Shown piece after piece: positions 54,426 through 62,993 of a DNA stretch of 64,000 nucleotides; positions within the stretch are counted from its first letter, which is position 1, and every line of letters starts with the position of its first letter. This stretch comes from Acinetobacter beijerinckii CIP 110307 (GTDB taxonomy: Bacteria > Pseudomonadota > Gammaproteobacteria > Pseudomonadales > Moraxellaceae). A model generated the notes under the pieces. That model had not been told where the DNA came from and did not search any database. It saw only the letters and a program-made list of their open reading frames with translations. A program made the position numbers and the translations under genes. The stretch covers positions 434,001 to 498,000 of the forward strand of contig NZ_KB849765.1 in NCBI RefSeq assembly GCF_000369005.1, given 5' to 3'.

Positions 54426-56651
54426 CTACTTTGACTTGATTACTGAACCTTTAGAAAACAACTTTTTCTTTTGAATGTTAGATGCAAGAAAATAATGCCT
54501 AAAGGTAAAATAAGGGACAATATTATGATAAATATCTTGCTTGAGTCTGTGATCAGATGCCTCCACTGCAACGAAATATTGCTTTAATGAAGATGTTGCA
54601 AGAGATAAGACCGCATCCTGTTTAACACAAGGGTTACCATCTTGAATATGCCACTGTGGTTTTTGTAATTTACTTTCAATAAATTCTTTCCACTGGTTAT
54701 CTAGCTGGAAGATGAAATCTTTACCCCCATAACTTTTATGGTATTGCAAGATAAAAATTACATCTACAACTGGCAACCCATCACTATCTAGCAACCAAAC
54801 CAAGAAATATCCTTTCAAGCCTTTTAAAATAGCCTTTGAACGATAGATTCGTAAGAAATCAGTGAGGTTTTTAGAGAAAAAATCTAAATTAGTTATGGTC
54901 GTACAATAAAACTGAGCACGAGTGATAAAACTGTCTTCTTTAAATAGGTTCTTTACATACTTCTGCGTATTTAAAGTCTGGTTGATGAAGTATGAAATAT
55001 TCTTATCTACGGTTGGAGAAGTGTTTTTCAGGATTTGATCACTTGGACCATACTCTATTGTTCGAACAGCAAATACTCCCTTTTCATCTCTAAAAACACT
55101 TTTTTTCAGAATGTCATTAAAAAATGCCAATTTTTTCAAATTAAGTAAAATACTATGAGCTTCGTCTTGACCAACTATATTTTTACTGATGAGAATCGTA
55201 TTCCATAAATCACTGTAGAAAAGTTGATTCAGCACCCCACCTCGCATGTTGTTATAAAAATCTATACTTCCAATTGAAACAGTCTTTTGTTTAAAATATT
55301 TATATAAAAATAAAAGTTGATTACCTAAACGGGTCACTCTGATTTGATTTTTCTTTTTCGTCGTTGCTGCGACATCAAATCTAAAAAAGGGTTCATTAGA
55401 GTGCTTAAGTGAATCGGTAAAAATTTCCAAATACTGCAAAACACGCTTAGCATCTAAATCAAAATTTGGGATATTGATCTCATTAACAAAGACCTTAAGA
55501 TATTGATGCTTTTGTATTAAGACTTCTGGTAAATGCTCGACTTTCCAAACAGCTTTGGAATCGCTACTATAATTTTGTAGAGCATGATATTGAATCAATT
55601 GTTCTTGATCTTTATTGCTCCCTATAAATTGAAGATCAATATTCCATTCATGACTATGTATGTGATTAATCTTTAAAGCATACTGATCCTGAACAATAGG
55701 ATTTAAACCAATATAGAAATCATATAAGTAATAGTATCCTACGTGCCAATGGCAAAAAGCTTGTAATTTTTCTAGAGTGTCGATTGTACCTGATGTTTTC
55801 ATACCAGCCACAGAATCTATAGGTATACTCCTATCATGCATTTCTGCAAGGGTATTGGCGATCACTGGTTTTAATTGATTTTCTATAACTTGTTTTGTTA
55901 TACCAGCTTCCTTTGGATAGACCAAAATACAGCTATAATTCAGACCATATTGCCCATCATCTTCAAGCTTAAAAAACCCTTTTACCAATCGCTGATCATC
56001 ATGCAAGCTTAATTGAACTCTTTCCAGAATAGGCTTAATATTATTGATGAATCGATCATAACCTACCTCCCCGCGATCATCATTCGGGAAATGAATTTCT
56101 ATGTTCAACACTTCCAGCAGAGCATAGCGATGAAACAATTTTTCCATCTCTACATAAGCTTTTTCGATATTCAGGATTACTGTATTTTCCCTTGTTTTCC
56201 CAGCATGATTAAAGCTGTTATTCATTTCCATAGAAAATGATGATTGCAATAAATCAGAAAGATGCTCCAAAGAAAAATTACCATCCTGATAAATTCGATA
56301 CTTTTTAAAATATTCTCTCAGAAATTCATAACCGTCATATCGAATTGAATCAACAAGGTTGTTTTGCCGACAAAAAAAGTGATTTATCACATTTTTCTCA
56401 TCGGAGGAAAATGACTTAAATGCATCAACCCATCCATTTCTACCAACCCAATATTCCAACCTAAGATCGTAAAATTTTTCTATCTCTCGAATTTTTTCTA
56501 TAAATTTTATCTGTTCAATCGGAAGCGAGTACTGCTCCCATAAACTTTCCCGTACACCCACAAGATGTGTATTATATTTATATCTCAATAATGAAAAAAA
56601 AGAATAATCGCTAATAATTTTATTTTTATCTAAAATCATATCAAGATCCAT
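54426..56651 (-). CDS. 741-aa unknown protein, possibly with degenerate Gp2-like domains
   Basis: A large protein I cannot assign. Two segments have the shape of the neighbouring Gp2 domain: about 180-260 (LNIEIHFPNDD, VKGFFKLEDDGQYGLNYSCILVY) and about 580-680 (LTDFLRIYRSK, GLKGYFLVWLLDSDGLPVVD, LDNQWKEFI). Neither keeps the paired His of an active HUH site. It may be a structural or regulatory partner of the Gp2-like protein. The start is weak (ATG 56651 or 56639) and base composition is strikingly AT-rich, a sign of foreign origin. Confidence 0.6.
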   Translation of the reverse strand: MDLDMILDKNKIISDYSFFSLLRYKYNTHLVGVRESLWEQYSLPIEQIKFIEKIREIEKFYDLRLEYWVGRNGWVDAFKSFSSDEKNVINHFFCRQNNLVDSIRYDGYEFLREYFKKYRIYQDGNFSLEHLSDLLQSSFSMEMNNSFNHAGKTRENTVILNIEKAYVEMEKLFHRYALLEVLNIEIHFPNDDRGEVGYDRFINNIKPILERVQLSLHDDQRLVKGFFKLEDDGQYGLNYSCILVYPKEAGITKQVIENQLKPVIANTLAEMHDRSIPIDSVAGMKTSGTIDTLEKLQAFCHWHVGYYYLYDFYIGLNPIVQDQYALKINHIHSHEWNIDLQFIGSNKDQEQLIQYHALQNYSSDSKAVWKVEHLPEVLIQKHQYLKVFVNEINIPNFDLDAKRVLQYLEIFTDSLKHSNEPFFRFDVAATTKKKNQIRVTRLGNQLLFLYKYFKQKTVSIGSIDFYNNMRGGVLNQLFYSDLWNTILISKNIVGQDEAHSILLNLKKLAFFNDILKKSVFRDEKGVFAVRTIEYGPSDQILKNTSPTVDKNISYFINQTLNTQKYVKNLFKEDSFITRAQFYCTTITNLDFFSKNLTDFLRIYRSKAILKGLKGYFLVWLLDSDGLPVVDVIFILQYHKSYGGKDFIFQLDNQWKEFIESKLQKPQWHIQDGNPCVKQDAVLSLATSSLKQYFVAVEASDHRLKQDIYHNIVPYFTFRHYFLASNIQKKKLFSKGSVIKSK

Positions 56652-57508
56652 ATATTTTATAGTGTATAAATTATAAATAAAAACTATTATTCATGATATA
56701 AAAATTATTAATTAAGTACTTAAATCTATTAATTAAGCTTTTATTAAATATAAATCAAAACCAAAGATAGATCGATTTTCAGTCAATTTTTACTATTTCA
56801 TCTACACGAACTGAAAATATCCCACTTGAATAAAAATTATGAGTCCAAGATATAAAAAATATGTCATTAAAAAATATGGTGCATGAAAGACAGATAACCT
56901 TTCTCAACCAAGAAAAATTACTTTCTTTTTACTTTAATTTTTTATATTAATTTATTCACGAATTAAAATTATCTAGACAAGTACTCAAAGCAATGTTTTC
57001 TGTACAATAGAGATTTTGAGCTAACTAAATAGCTTAAGACTTTGTTGGGTATACAAGGAACATTTATAAGAATTTCTTATTTAAATTTTAATGATTAGTT
57101 ATTTTACATGTATGTTTATAAAATTAAAAAATGTATTGAAAGAAAGACCCTATAACAACACCTCACTTTTACAGATTAATATTTAGCCGTTTTATTGGTT
57201 TTTTGGTATGTCATTTTACTATTTCACAACAGCAGAGACACTGATCCTCCCATTGCTCCTTAAACGATTTTCAGGAAAATAAACCTCCTGACAAGGCTTG
57301 CCTCATAGAGCTAATAATAAACAGCAATTCATTTACACCTAGCATCCTAATCACACTTAGAACATCGACACATCCTAACTCTTATGTCGATGTTTTTTAT
57401 TTTTATCGACATGACGCCCTATTCATGTTTATGCTATCGACATAACTTATTCTCATGTCGATTTTTTCAATTCGCATCGACATAACAATAAATAATGGAA
57501 GAAATACG
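56652..57508. other. Long AT-rich non-coding region before fic
   Basis: About 860 bases with no credible gene. It contains a direct repeat TATTAATTAAG (about 56706 and 56728) inside AT-rich palindromic DNA and, at its right end, the ATCGACAT box array described separately. AT-richness would suit a replication origin or silencing by H-NS-type proteins. Confidence 0.5.
57364..57483. promoter_or_regulatory. Helically phased array of ATCGACAT boxes upstream of fic
   Basis: Six copies of ATCGACAT (one 7/8 match) in both orientations, starting at 57364, 57384, 57405, 57436, 57455 and 57476. Centre spacings are about 20, 21, 31, 19 and 21 bases, near multiples of a DNA turn. The last box ends 25 bases before the fic ATG. 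This looks like a multi-site operator for an unidentified regulator. Confidence 0.7.
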
Positions 57509-58624
57509 ATGACCCAATGGCAAGCAACTGAACCGTATAACGATCTGCCCCCTTTACCGCCAGAACAGGATGTAGAGACCAAGACAGTACTCAAGTTATG
57601 TATTGAAGCTAGAGCAGCCTTGGCTGAATTAAAGCAGGCTGGTGAACTCATTCCGAATCAAACAATCCTAATTAATATCATCCCATTGTTAGAGGCAAAG
57701 GACAGTTCTGAAATTGAGAATATTATCACCACAACAGATAAGCTATTCCAACATGCACAAGGCCCTGACGATCAAGCAGATCATGCCACTAAAGAAGCTC
57801 TAAGATACAGAACAGCACTATATCAAGGCGTACAGTCCATTCAGGAACGCCCTTTAAATACACGTACCGCTATCGGGATATGTCAGACGATTAAAGGTGT
57901 GGATTTGGATATCCGTGCAACTACAGGCACAGCGTTAAAAAATAGCTATACAGGAGCAGTCATCTACACACCACCTGATAGGCAGGAAACGATCCGTAAC
58001 TTATTATCCAACTTAGATCAGTTCCTACATTACAATGAAGACATAGATCCGTTAATCAAGATGGCAGTGGCTCATTACCAATTTGAAGCGATTCACCCTT
58101 TTGTTGACGGTAATGGACGTACAGGGCGGATTCTTAATATTTTGTATTTGATGGATCAACAACTACTGACTTTGCCTATTCTTTATCTGAGTCGTTTTAT
58201 CATTCAAAATAAAGCTAAATACTACGAACTGCTATTAAGTGTGACTACACAAGAAAATTGGCAAGAATGGATTTTATTCATGCTACAAGCAGTGAAAAAT
58301 AGTAGTGAGTGGACAATCGCCAAAATCAAAGCAATCCGAAACTTGCATGAACATAGCATCGAATACATTAAAAACCATGCTGAAAAGATTTACTCAAGAG
58401 AATTGGTCGATGTGATTTTTGAACAACCCTATTGCCGTATTTCTAACCTAGTCGAAAAAGACATAGCTAAAAGACAGGCTGCATCCACCTATCTAAAAAA
58501 ATTAGTTGAGTTAGGGGTACTGGAAGAAATCGCTGTCGGCAAAGAAAAATTATTTCTACATCCAAAGTTGTTGCATCTGCTAACGAGTGATGAAAACCAG
58601 TTTAGCCTTTACAGTGATCAATAA
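57509..58624 (+). CDS. Fic-family protein, class II (self-inhibited AMPylase type)
   Basis: A 371-aa protein. The N-terminal Fic_N domain (PYNDLPPLPPEQDVETKTVLK) contains the inhibitory helix SSEIEN (66-71), which fits (S/T)xxxE(G/N). The catalytic motif HPFVDGNGRTGR (196-207) is complete. A C-terminal winged helix (about 295-371) may bind DNA. Fic enzymes transfer AMP, or other nucleotides, to target proteins. I chose ATG 57509 behind GGAAGA; an in-frame ATG at 57455 overlaps an operator box. No separate antitoxin is adjacent. It sits at the right end of the island. Confidence 0.9.
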   Translation: MTQWQATEPYNDLPPLPPEQDVETKTVLKLCIEARAALAELKQAGELIPNQTILINIIPLLEAKDSSEIENIITTTDKLFQHAQGPDDQADHATKEALRYRTALYQGVQSIQERPLNTRTAIGICQTIKGVDLDIRATTGTALKNSYTGAVIYTPPDRQETIRNLLSNLDQFLHYNEDIDPLIKMAVAHYQFEAIHPFVDGNGRTGRILNILYLMDQQLLTLPILYLSRFIIQNKAKYYELLLSVTTQENWQEWILFMLQAVKNSSEWTIAKIKAIRNLHEHSIEYIKNHAEKIYSRELVDVIFEQPYCRISNLVEKDIAKRQAASTYLKKLVELGVLEEIAVGKEKLFLHPKLLHLLTSDENQFSLYSDQ

Positions 58625-58728
58625 GCGAAACCTCTGATGTTTTATCTTAATAGCAGTAAAATGAATCAAGGCTTCCATGTTATAGTAAGAACAATAGCTA
58701 TATAGCTAAAGAAGTACCCTCATACAGT

Positions 58729-58753
58729 TGGGGGTAAAACTGGGGGTAAAACA
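58729..58753. promoter_or_regulatory. Integrase arm-type repeats at right island end
   Basis: GTTGGGGGTAAAACTGGGGG repeats the left-end sequence at 28080 almost exactly (two TGGGGGTA units, same spacing and orientation), 57 bases inside attR. Confidence 0.65.
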
Positions 58754-58809
58754 TAAAAAACGTTTTCTAATTTTAATTAATTATCATACATTTAAATTAA
58801 AAAGCTTAC

Positions 58810-58829
58810 TCCCTCTCTCACCGCCAAAT
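58810..58829 (+). repeat. attR, 20-bp direct repeat
   Basis: TCCCTCTCTCACCGCCAAAT, identical to the tRNA-Ser 3' end repeat at 27955-27974. It includes only the last 17 bases of the tRNA, so it is not a functional gene. Confidence 0.9.
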
Positions 58830-58984
58830 TTAATTTCTATGATGTCTCATAGAGTCTTAAAAGCTTAAATCTAAAAGGTTTAGGCTTTTTTGTTGTCTTA
58901 TGTTTTCTAATTTCCTCTATTAAATCCTGAATTAGTTAGGGGTAAAATAATTTACCCTTATTTTTTACTCCCCAATTTCGATAA
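58830..58984. repeat. Diverged duplicate of the sequence beside attL
   Basis: Aligns with 27975-28137: shared blocks include CTATGAT, CATAGAGTC, AAAAGCTTAAATCTAAA, GGTAAAATAATTTAC and TATTTTTTAC. One of the two TGGGGGTA units is lost. It lies outside the present island and is best read as the left end of an older related island whose integrase is gone. Confidence 0.7.
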
Positions 58985-59117
58985 AATTAGCTTCAAACCT
59001 TAAGTTGAAGGCTATTAAAAAAACATTGATTGATTGGAATTTACTACGATCAATTCGAGTAGAATTGATAAAAAATCAACAATCAAATTAAATTTATCTA
59101 TTTGCTCAATTTTTCGC

Positions 59118-59145
59118 TTGTTTTTTAAATTAGATTCTGTAGAAT
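59118..59145 (+). promoter_or_regulatory. Promoter of tRNA-Thr
   Basis: A -35 TTGTTT and -10 TAGAAT with 16-base spacing, ending 12 bases before the tRNA. Confidence 0.6.
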
Positions 59146-59157
59146 TCTCGCCACGTT

Positions 59158-59233
<76 letters not shown>

Positions 59234-59241
59234 TCAAATTC

Positions 59242-59278
59242 AAAAAAGGTTTAAACTTTCAGGTTTAAGCCTTTTTTA
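59242..59278. terminator. Terminator after tRNA-Thr
   Basis: A long near-perfect stem AAAAAAGGTTTAAAC / GTTTAAGCCTTTTTT with T-runs on both strands. It overlaps the stop of the convergent methyltransferase gene and probably serves both. Confidence 0.85.
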
Positions 59279-60109
59279 TTGCCTAGTTTTCACTGCACTA
59301 ATTTGAATATACCGAACTAAACCATCGTGGTAGAGTTTTCGGCATAGCTTCGCTGTCATTTCGATTTTTATTTGTGCCAAATCAAAACGTTTCTGCTCAG
59401 TTGTTCTGTTTTCAATATATGTCGCAAAACCATTTAAAACAGATTCGGAAAAATCTTGAATTTCAACCTCACCATATCCTTGTTCAGATAGGGTTCGCGC
59501 GAGTTGTTGCTCATTCATTAAATTTTGCCAATTCACATCAGCACTTTTGAGCAAATAACGGTATTGTTGTTTTTTAAAATTAGAACAATCTCGCCAAGTA
59601 TCTGACCACATTAAATAATGAAATACTAAATGGCCTTTTGAATTTAAAACTGGAGATACTGAACTGAGAAATGAATTTAATTCACTGTGATATGCCGCAT
59701 CGACACATAGTACTGCATCAAATGAATTTAAAAGTTTCAGTGCTTTTAAATTTAAAAAAGATTCGCAATAACTATGTATCTCAGGTAATTGTGTTTGAAT
59801 CCGTTTTACACAATTCGGTTGTAATTCAACCGCACTGAGCTGTTCGATAGAATAGTGATCCATCCAATGTAATAAGCTGGCACCTTGACCACAACCAAGA
59901 TCTAAAACACGATCATTTTTTTTTAATTGCGCTGAAATTGCAATTTGATCTGCAAGACTTTGGCAGGCCAAACGATAATCATGATGTTGGTCTTGCCAAT
60001 ATCCTAAATTACTCCAAGCAAGTAAAGCATAATCGCCGAGACGTGTTGCATCAATTGCATACTTATGTCCGAAAACTTTTTCAATCCATCCTTGCTTGGG
60101 GTTAGGCAT
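59276..60109 (-). CDS. Class I SAM-dependent methyltransferase
   Basis: A 277-aa protein with SAM-binding motif I RVLDLGCGQGASLL, the acidic strand SAVELQPNCV and motif LLNSFDAVLCVDAAYH. The His/Ser-rich YHSELNSFLSSVSPVL segment resembles the small-molecule and lipid methyltransferases related to cyclopropane fatty acid synthases. The substrate is unknown. It starts 2 bases after the amine oxidase stop, so the two genes work as a pair. Confidence 0.85.
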   Translation of the reverse strand: MPNPKQGWIEKVFGHKYAIDATRLGDYALLAWSNLGYWQDQHHDYRLACQSLADQIAISAQLKKNDRVLDLGCGQGASLLHWMDHYSIEQLSAVELQPNCVKRIQTQLPEIHSYCESFLNLKALKLLNSFDAVLCVDAAYHSELNSFLSSVSPVLNSKGHLVFHYLMWSDTWRDCSNFKKQQYRYLLKSADVNWQNLMNEQQLARTLSEQGYGEVEIQDFSESVLNGFATYIENRTTEQKRFDLAQIKIEMTAKLCRKLYHDGLVRYIQISAVKTRQ

Positions 60110-60111
60110 TT

Positions 60112-61410
60112 TTAATAGCCAAGTTCAGGAGCGACATTTACTTTTGGTTTTAGTCCCACAAATGGCACTGAAGCTCCTAAAATTTCAGAGATGTGCATTG
60201 CCGAAGTTACCGCTGATTCTAAAATTGGCAAACCATCACACGACCATGAACCACAATAGAACACCTTACGATTTTGTTCCAAATGTCGTTCTTGTATTTT
60301 CTTATTCAACGCAACAGTTTCGATATCAACCACTGCCCGAGTAAGGTTAACTTTAGAAATAATTTTCTTTGGATCAATATCAATTACAGGACACCATGTT
60401 TGAAATACGGCATTTTTACCGACCAATGAAGGTTCTACAGCATTAATCCACACCGTAAACTGTTGTCGTGTGAATTTACGATCCATCATATAACTGAGTA
60501 CCGCCCAGTCTTTACGGCGTTGCGGCATCACGATTGGATCGGTATGAATGACTAAATCACCTTGTTCAAATCTAAATTTCTTTAACAAGGCAATATCTTC
60601 AGCGAACTGAGGCTGTTTTAAGAAATTTTCAATTGCAGGAGTCGGTGTCGCTATCACGACTCGATCAAACAACTGACTCTCACCTTGTTCATTGGCAACT
60701 AAAATTTTATCGCCTTGTTCTTCGACTTTTTGAACAGGTGAGCCACTATGAATTTCAATACCTTCAATCAAACGATTGACTAAAGCTGGTGTACCGCCTT
60801 TCATACGAAGTAGCGCTTCACCTTCAGTTAACTGGCGTATAAATTCTAATAATGGTTTTGCTGGCCACTCACCGATGGTTTTAGGATGACACGTGCAAAT
60901 AGTATAGAGCACAGGCATCACCGTTCCATGCCAAAATACTTCCTCAATATGATATTGATTCATAAACTCAGCCAAGGTGATATCTTGATTGTCTGATTTA
61001 AAGAATTGATGCACAGCCGTTTTGAGTTGCAACATCCCTTTGACTAGACGCCAACCATATTGTTGAATGCCTTTGCGATTATTAATAATCGGAAAATTAC
61101 CAATACGACTACGCGACGTAGTTAACCATGTATCTGTTTTATCTTCAAATAACCAACTGCATGCCATGAAGGTACGCACTGGAAAAGTTTCTATGCCTAA
61201 ATAACTGGCCAAACTGAGCGTATTTTTCCAAAGTTTAGGGTTCATCACACGTAAAGGTGCATCAATTATGCCACCATCAAAGTCGATACTGTGACTATCC
61301 ATGCCTCGTCCAGCGAGTGCTTCGAATATCGTTACTTTATGTCCTGCATCATGTAGGATTCTGGCTGAGGCAAGTCCTGCCATTCCACTGCCGATAATTG
61401 CAATATCCAA
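60112..61410 (-). CDS. FAD-dependent amine oxidase-type oxidoreductase
   Basis: A 432-aa flavoprotein. The N-terminal dinucleotide-binding loop AIIGSGMAGLASARIL and the following acidic end of strand 2 (VTIFEA) bind FAD. The C-terminal CGSWSCDGLPILESAVTSAM is the second FAD-contact motif, as in amine oxidases and desaturases (COG2907-like). Such proteins may act on fatty acyl chains next to methyltransferases. Substrate not set. Coupled to the methyltransferase gene downstream. Confidence 0.85.
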   Translation of the reverse strand: MDIAIIGSGMAGLASARILHDAGHKVTIFEALAGRGMDSHSIDFDGGIIDAPLRVMNPKLWKNTLSLASYLGIETFPVRTFMACSWLFEDKTDTWLTTSRSRIGNFPIINNRKGIQQYGWRLVKGMLQLKTAVHQFFKSDNQDITLAEFMNQYHIEEVFWHGTVMPVLYTICTCHPKTIGEWPAKPLLEFIRQLTEGEALLRMKGGTPALVNRLIEGIEIHSGSPVQKVEEQGDKILVANEQGESQLFDRVVIATPTPAIENFLKQPQFAEDIALLKKFRFEQGDLVIHTDPIVMPQRRKDWAVLSYMMDRKFTRQQFTVWINAVEPSLVGKNAVFQTWCPVIDIDPKKIISKVNLTRAVVDIETVALNKKIQERHLEQNRKVFYCGSWSCDGLPILESAVTSAMHISEILGASVPFVGLKPKVNVAPELGY

Positions 61411-61841
61411 AATTATGTCCCATCAGTTGATGATTTTTCTTGATTATGACTGATAGTTAACTCAAACACCGTATTAAAAAATACCAGATTCAGCATTTAA
61501 GTCAGACTTTTGTCGTAACACCCCTGTTCATTTATTGTTACATTTTATCACAACTTGTTTTTCCAGCTTAACTCAATGAAATTATTATATTTAGTATCGT
61601 AAATCTAACAATACTATACAGAACATTCTATATTTTTTCATTTTTAGGATGTTAAGGGCTTTGCAAAGTAAAGAAATCGCGCTATTCTGATTACACAACA
61701 ATGAGAACCGAGTCACATAATAAACTGTATAATAATAAGTGACCTAATATTAAAAAAATCAATAGAGGAACCTTACAGCGAAACCCCATAACTCTAAAGG
61801 AGTTATGGGGTTTCTTATATAAATAAATGATTTTTAATGAA
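61411..61841. other. Intergenic region with a possible small transcript
   Basis: About 430 bases without an ORF of note. It contains the promoter of the amine oxidase gene, a rightward promoter-like pair (TTGCAA at 61661, TATTCT at 61683, 16-base spacing), and a bidirectional hairpin at 61781-61813. A small RNA of about 118 nt from 61695 to the hairpin is possible. Confidence 0.4.
61781..61813. terminator. Terminator of the pirin gene
   Basis: A 14-bp stem AAACCCCATAACTC / GAGTTATGGGGTTT with a 5-base loop, 28 bases after the pirin stop. It is structurally symmetric, so it may act in both directions. Confidence 0.8.
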
Positions 61842-62708
61842 TTAGTCTTGCATTACACCAAACTTACCACTATTGAAATCATGTACTGCTTCAACAATTT
61901 CAGCTTTGCTATTCATTACAAACGGTCCATAACCTTCGATTGGTTCATTTAAAGGCTGACCAGTTAAAATCAGGAATTTACTGTCTTGTTCAGCTTTAAC
62001 ATTAAAGTCAATTTCTTCACGACTTAACACCACCAAACTTGGAGCTTCTATCCGCTGGTTATCATTCAAAATCACCTCACCAGAGAGCACGATCACTAAT
62101 GTGGTATGTCCTTCAGTCACATAAAATGTGTGGGCCTGACCTGCCACAATTTTGCCATCCCAAACATTGACTGGACTAAACGTTGTAGCTGCACCCGCTG
62201 TATCTTGATATTGACCAGCAATCACACGTAATTCACTACCAACATCATCTAAGTCAATGCTTTGAATTTGAGTTGATTCAATTGCTTGATATTTTGCAGG
62301 CGTCATTTTTGAATGCGCTGGCAAATTGACCCAGAGTTGAACCATTTCAAACAAACCACCATCATGAGCAAACTCAGGCGAATGAAATTCTTGGTGCAAA
62401 ATACCACCACCCGCAGTCATCCATTGCACATCACCTGCTTTAATCGTACCACCGCCACCCGCTGAGTCTTTGTGTGTTACTTCACCTTGATAAGCAATTG
62501 TAACTGTCTCAAAACCACGATGTGGATGTGTTCCAACGCCATGTTGCGCATTGGTTGGCTCAAAGCGATAAGGCGCTGCATAATCCAACAATAAAAATGG
62601 ACTAATTGTTTGCCCTAAACGATCATAAGAGAATAAGTTATAAACAGGAAAACCATCGCCAACCCAATGCATGTGTTTGTTTTGGTACACACCAACAACT
62701 TTCTTCAT
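61842..62708 (-). CDS. Pirin-family protein
   Basis: A 288-aa bicupin. The metal-binding His residues of the N-terminal cupin appear in GTHPHRGFETVTIAYQGEVTHKDS and GGGILHQEFHSPEF. The C-terminal cupin (about 165-275) is less conserved. Pirins bind iron and some have quercetin dioxygenase activity; many are stress-linked regulators. Start ATG behind AGAGGAG. It is divergent from the YcaC-like gene, with a LysR gene beyond, a set that often shares control. Confidence 0.93.
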   Translation of the reverse strand: MKKVVGVYQNKHMHWVGDGFPVYNLFSYDRLGQTISPFLLLDYAAPYRFEPTNAQHGVGTHPHRGFETVTIAYQGEVTHKDSAGGGGTIKAGDVQWMTAGGGILHQEFHSPEFAHDGGLFEMVQLWVNLPAHSKMTPAKYQAIESTQIQSIDLDDVGSELRVIAGQYQDTAGAATTFSPVNVWDGKIVAGQAHTFYVTEGHTTLVIVLSGEVILNDNQRIEAPSLVVLSREEIDFNVKAEQDSKFLILTGQPLNEPIEGYGPFVMNSKAEIVEAVHDFNSGKFGVMQD

Positions 62709-62993
62709 TTTGTTTCTCCTCTACGGTAGAAATTCTTTTCTTGAGCTTATTCTACGCTTCGGTAAGCAACACTTATAGAGATGGATTGGCAACACATTAT
62801 TCTATATATAGGACAATGAAGCATTTTTAATACAACTAAAATCTATAATTTGGCTATCATCCTATTTTTAATATTGTTTATCTCATTTTTTGTACTTCTG
62901 ACCTTTAAATTTTTTCATTAGCATTATTTCAAATAACACTTCCCATGAAGTAACGATCAATAAATTTTTTCCACAAATCACAAGGATATATTC

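Larger units (their letters stand above)
27955..58829. mobile_element. Genomic island integrated in tRNA-Ser
   Basis: A block bounded by 20-bp direct repeats, one in tRNA-Ser. A P4-type integrase lies directly inside the left end, integrase-arm-like repeats lie at both ends, and the content is accessory: defence genes, an AlpA-like activator, an RDF-like protein, YqaJ, DUF932, inovirus Gp2-like and Fic proteins. No conjugation or capsid genes were recognised, so it is either mobilised by others or satellite-like. Confidence 0.88.
58625..59157. other. Right island end and flanking non-coding DNA
   Basis: About 530 bases with no gene. It holds the right arm-type repeats (58729-58753), attR (58810-58829), and then a diverged copy of the DNA that follows tRNA-Ser on the left, including a terminator copy (58859-58891) and a single GGGGTAAAATAATTTACCC unit. 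It ends with the tRNA-Thr promoter. Confidence 0.75.

Noticed and set aside
57364..57483. CRISPR-like look of the ATCGACAT repeats
   Set aside because: The repeats are 8 bases, alternate in orientation and have uneven 11-23-base gaps; no cas genes are present. Operator boxes fit better.
58810..58829. Second tRNA-Ser at the right end
   Set aside because: Only the last 17 bases of the tRNA are present; the rest of the cloverleaf is missing, so it is attR.
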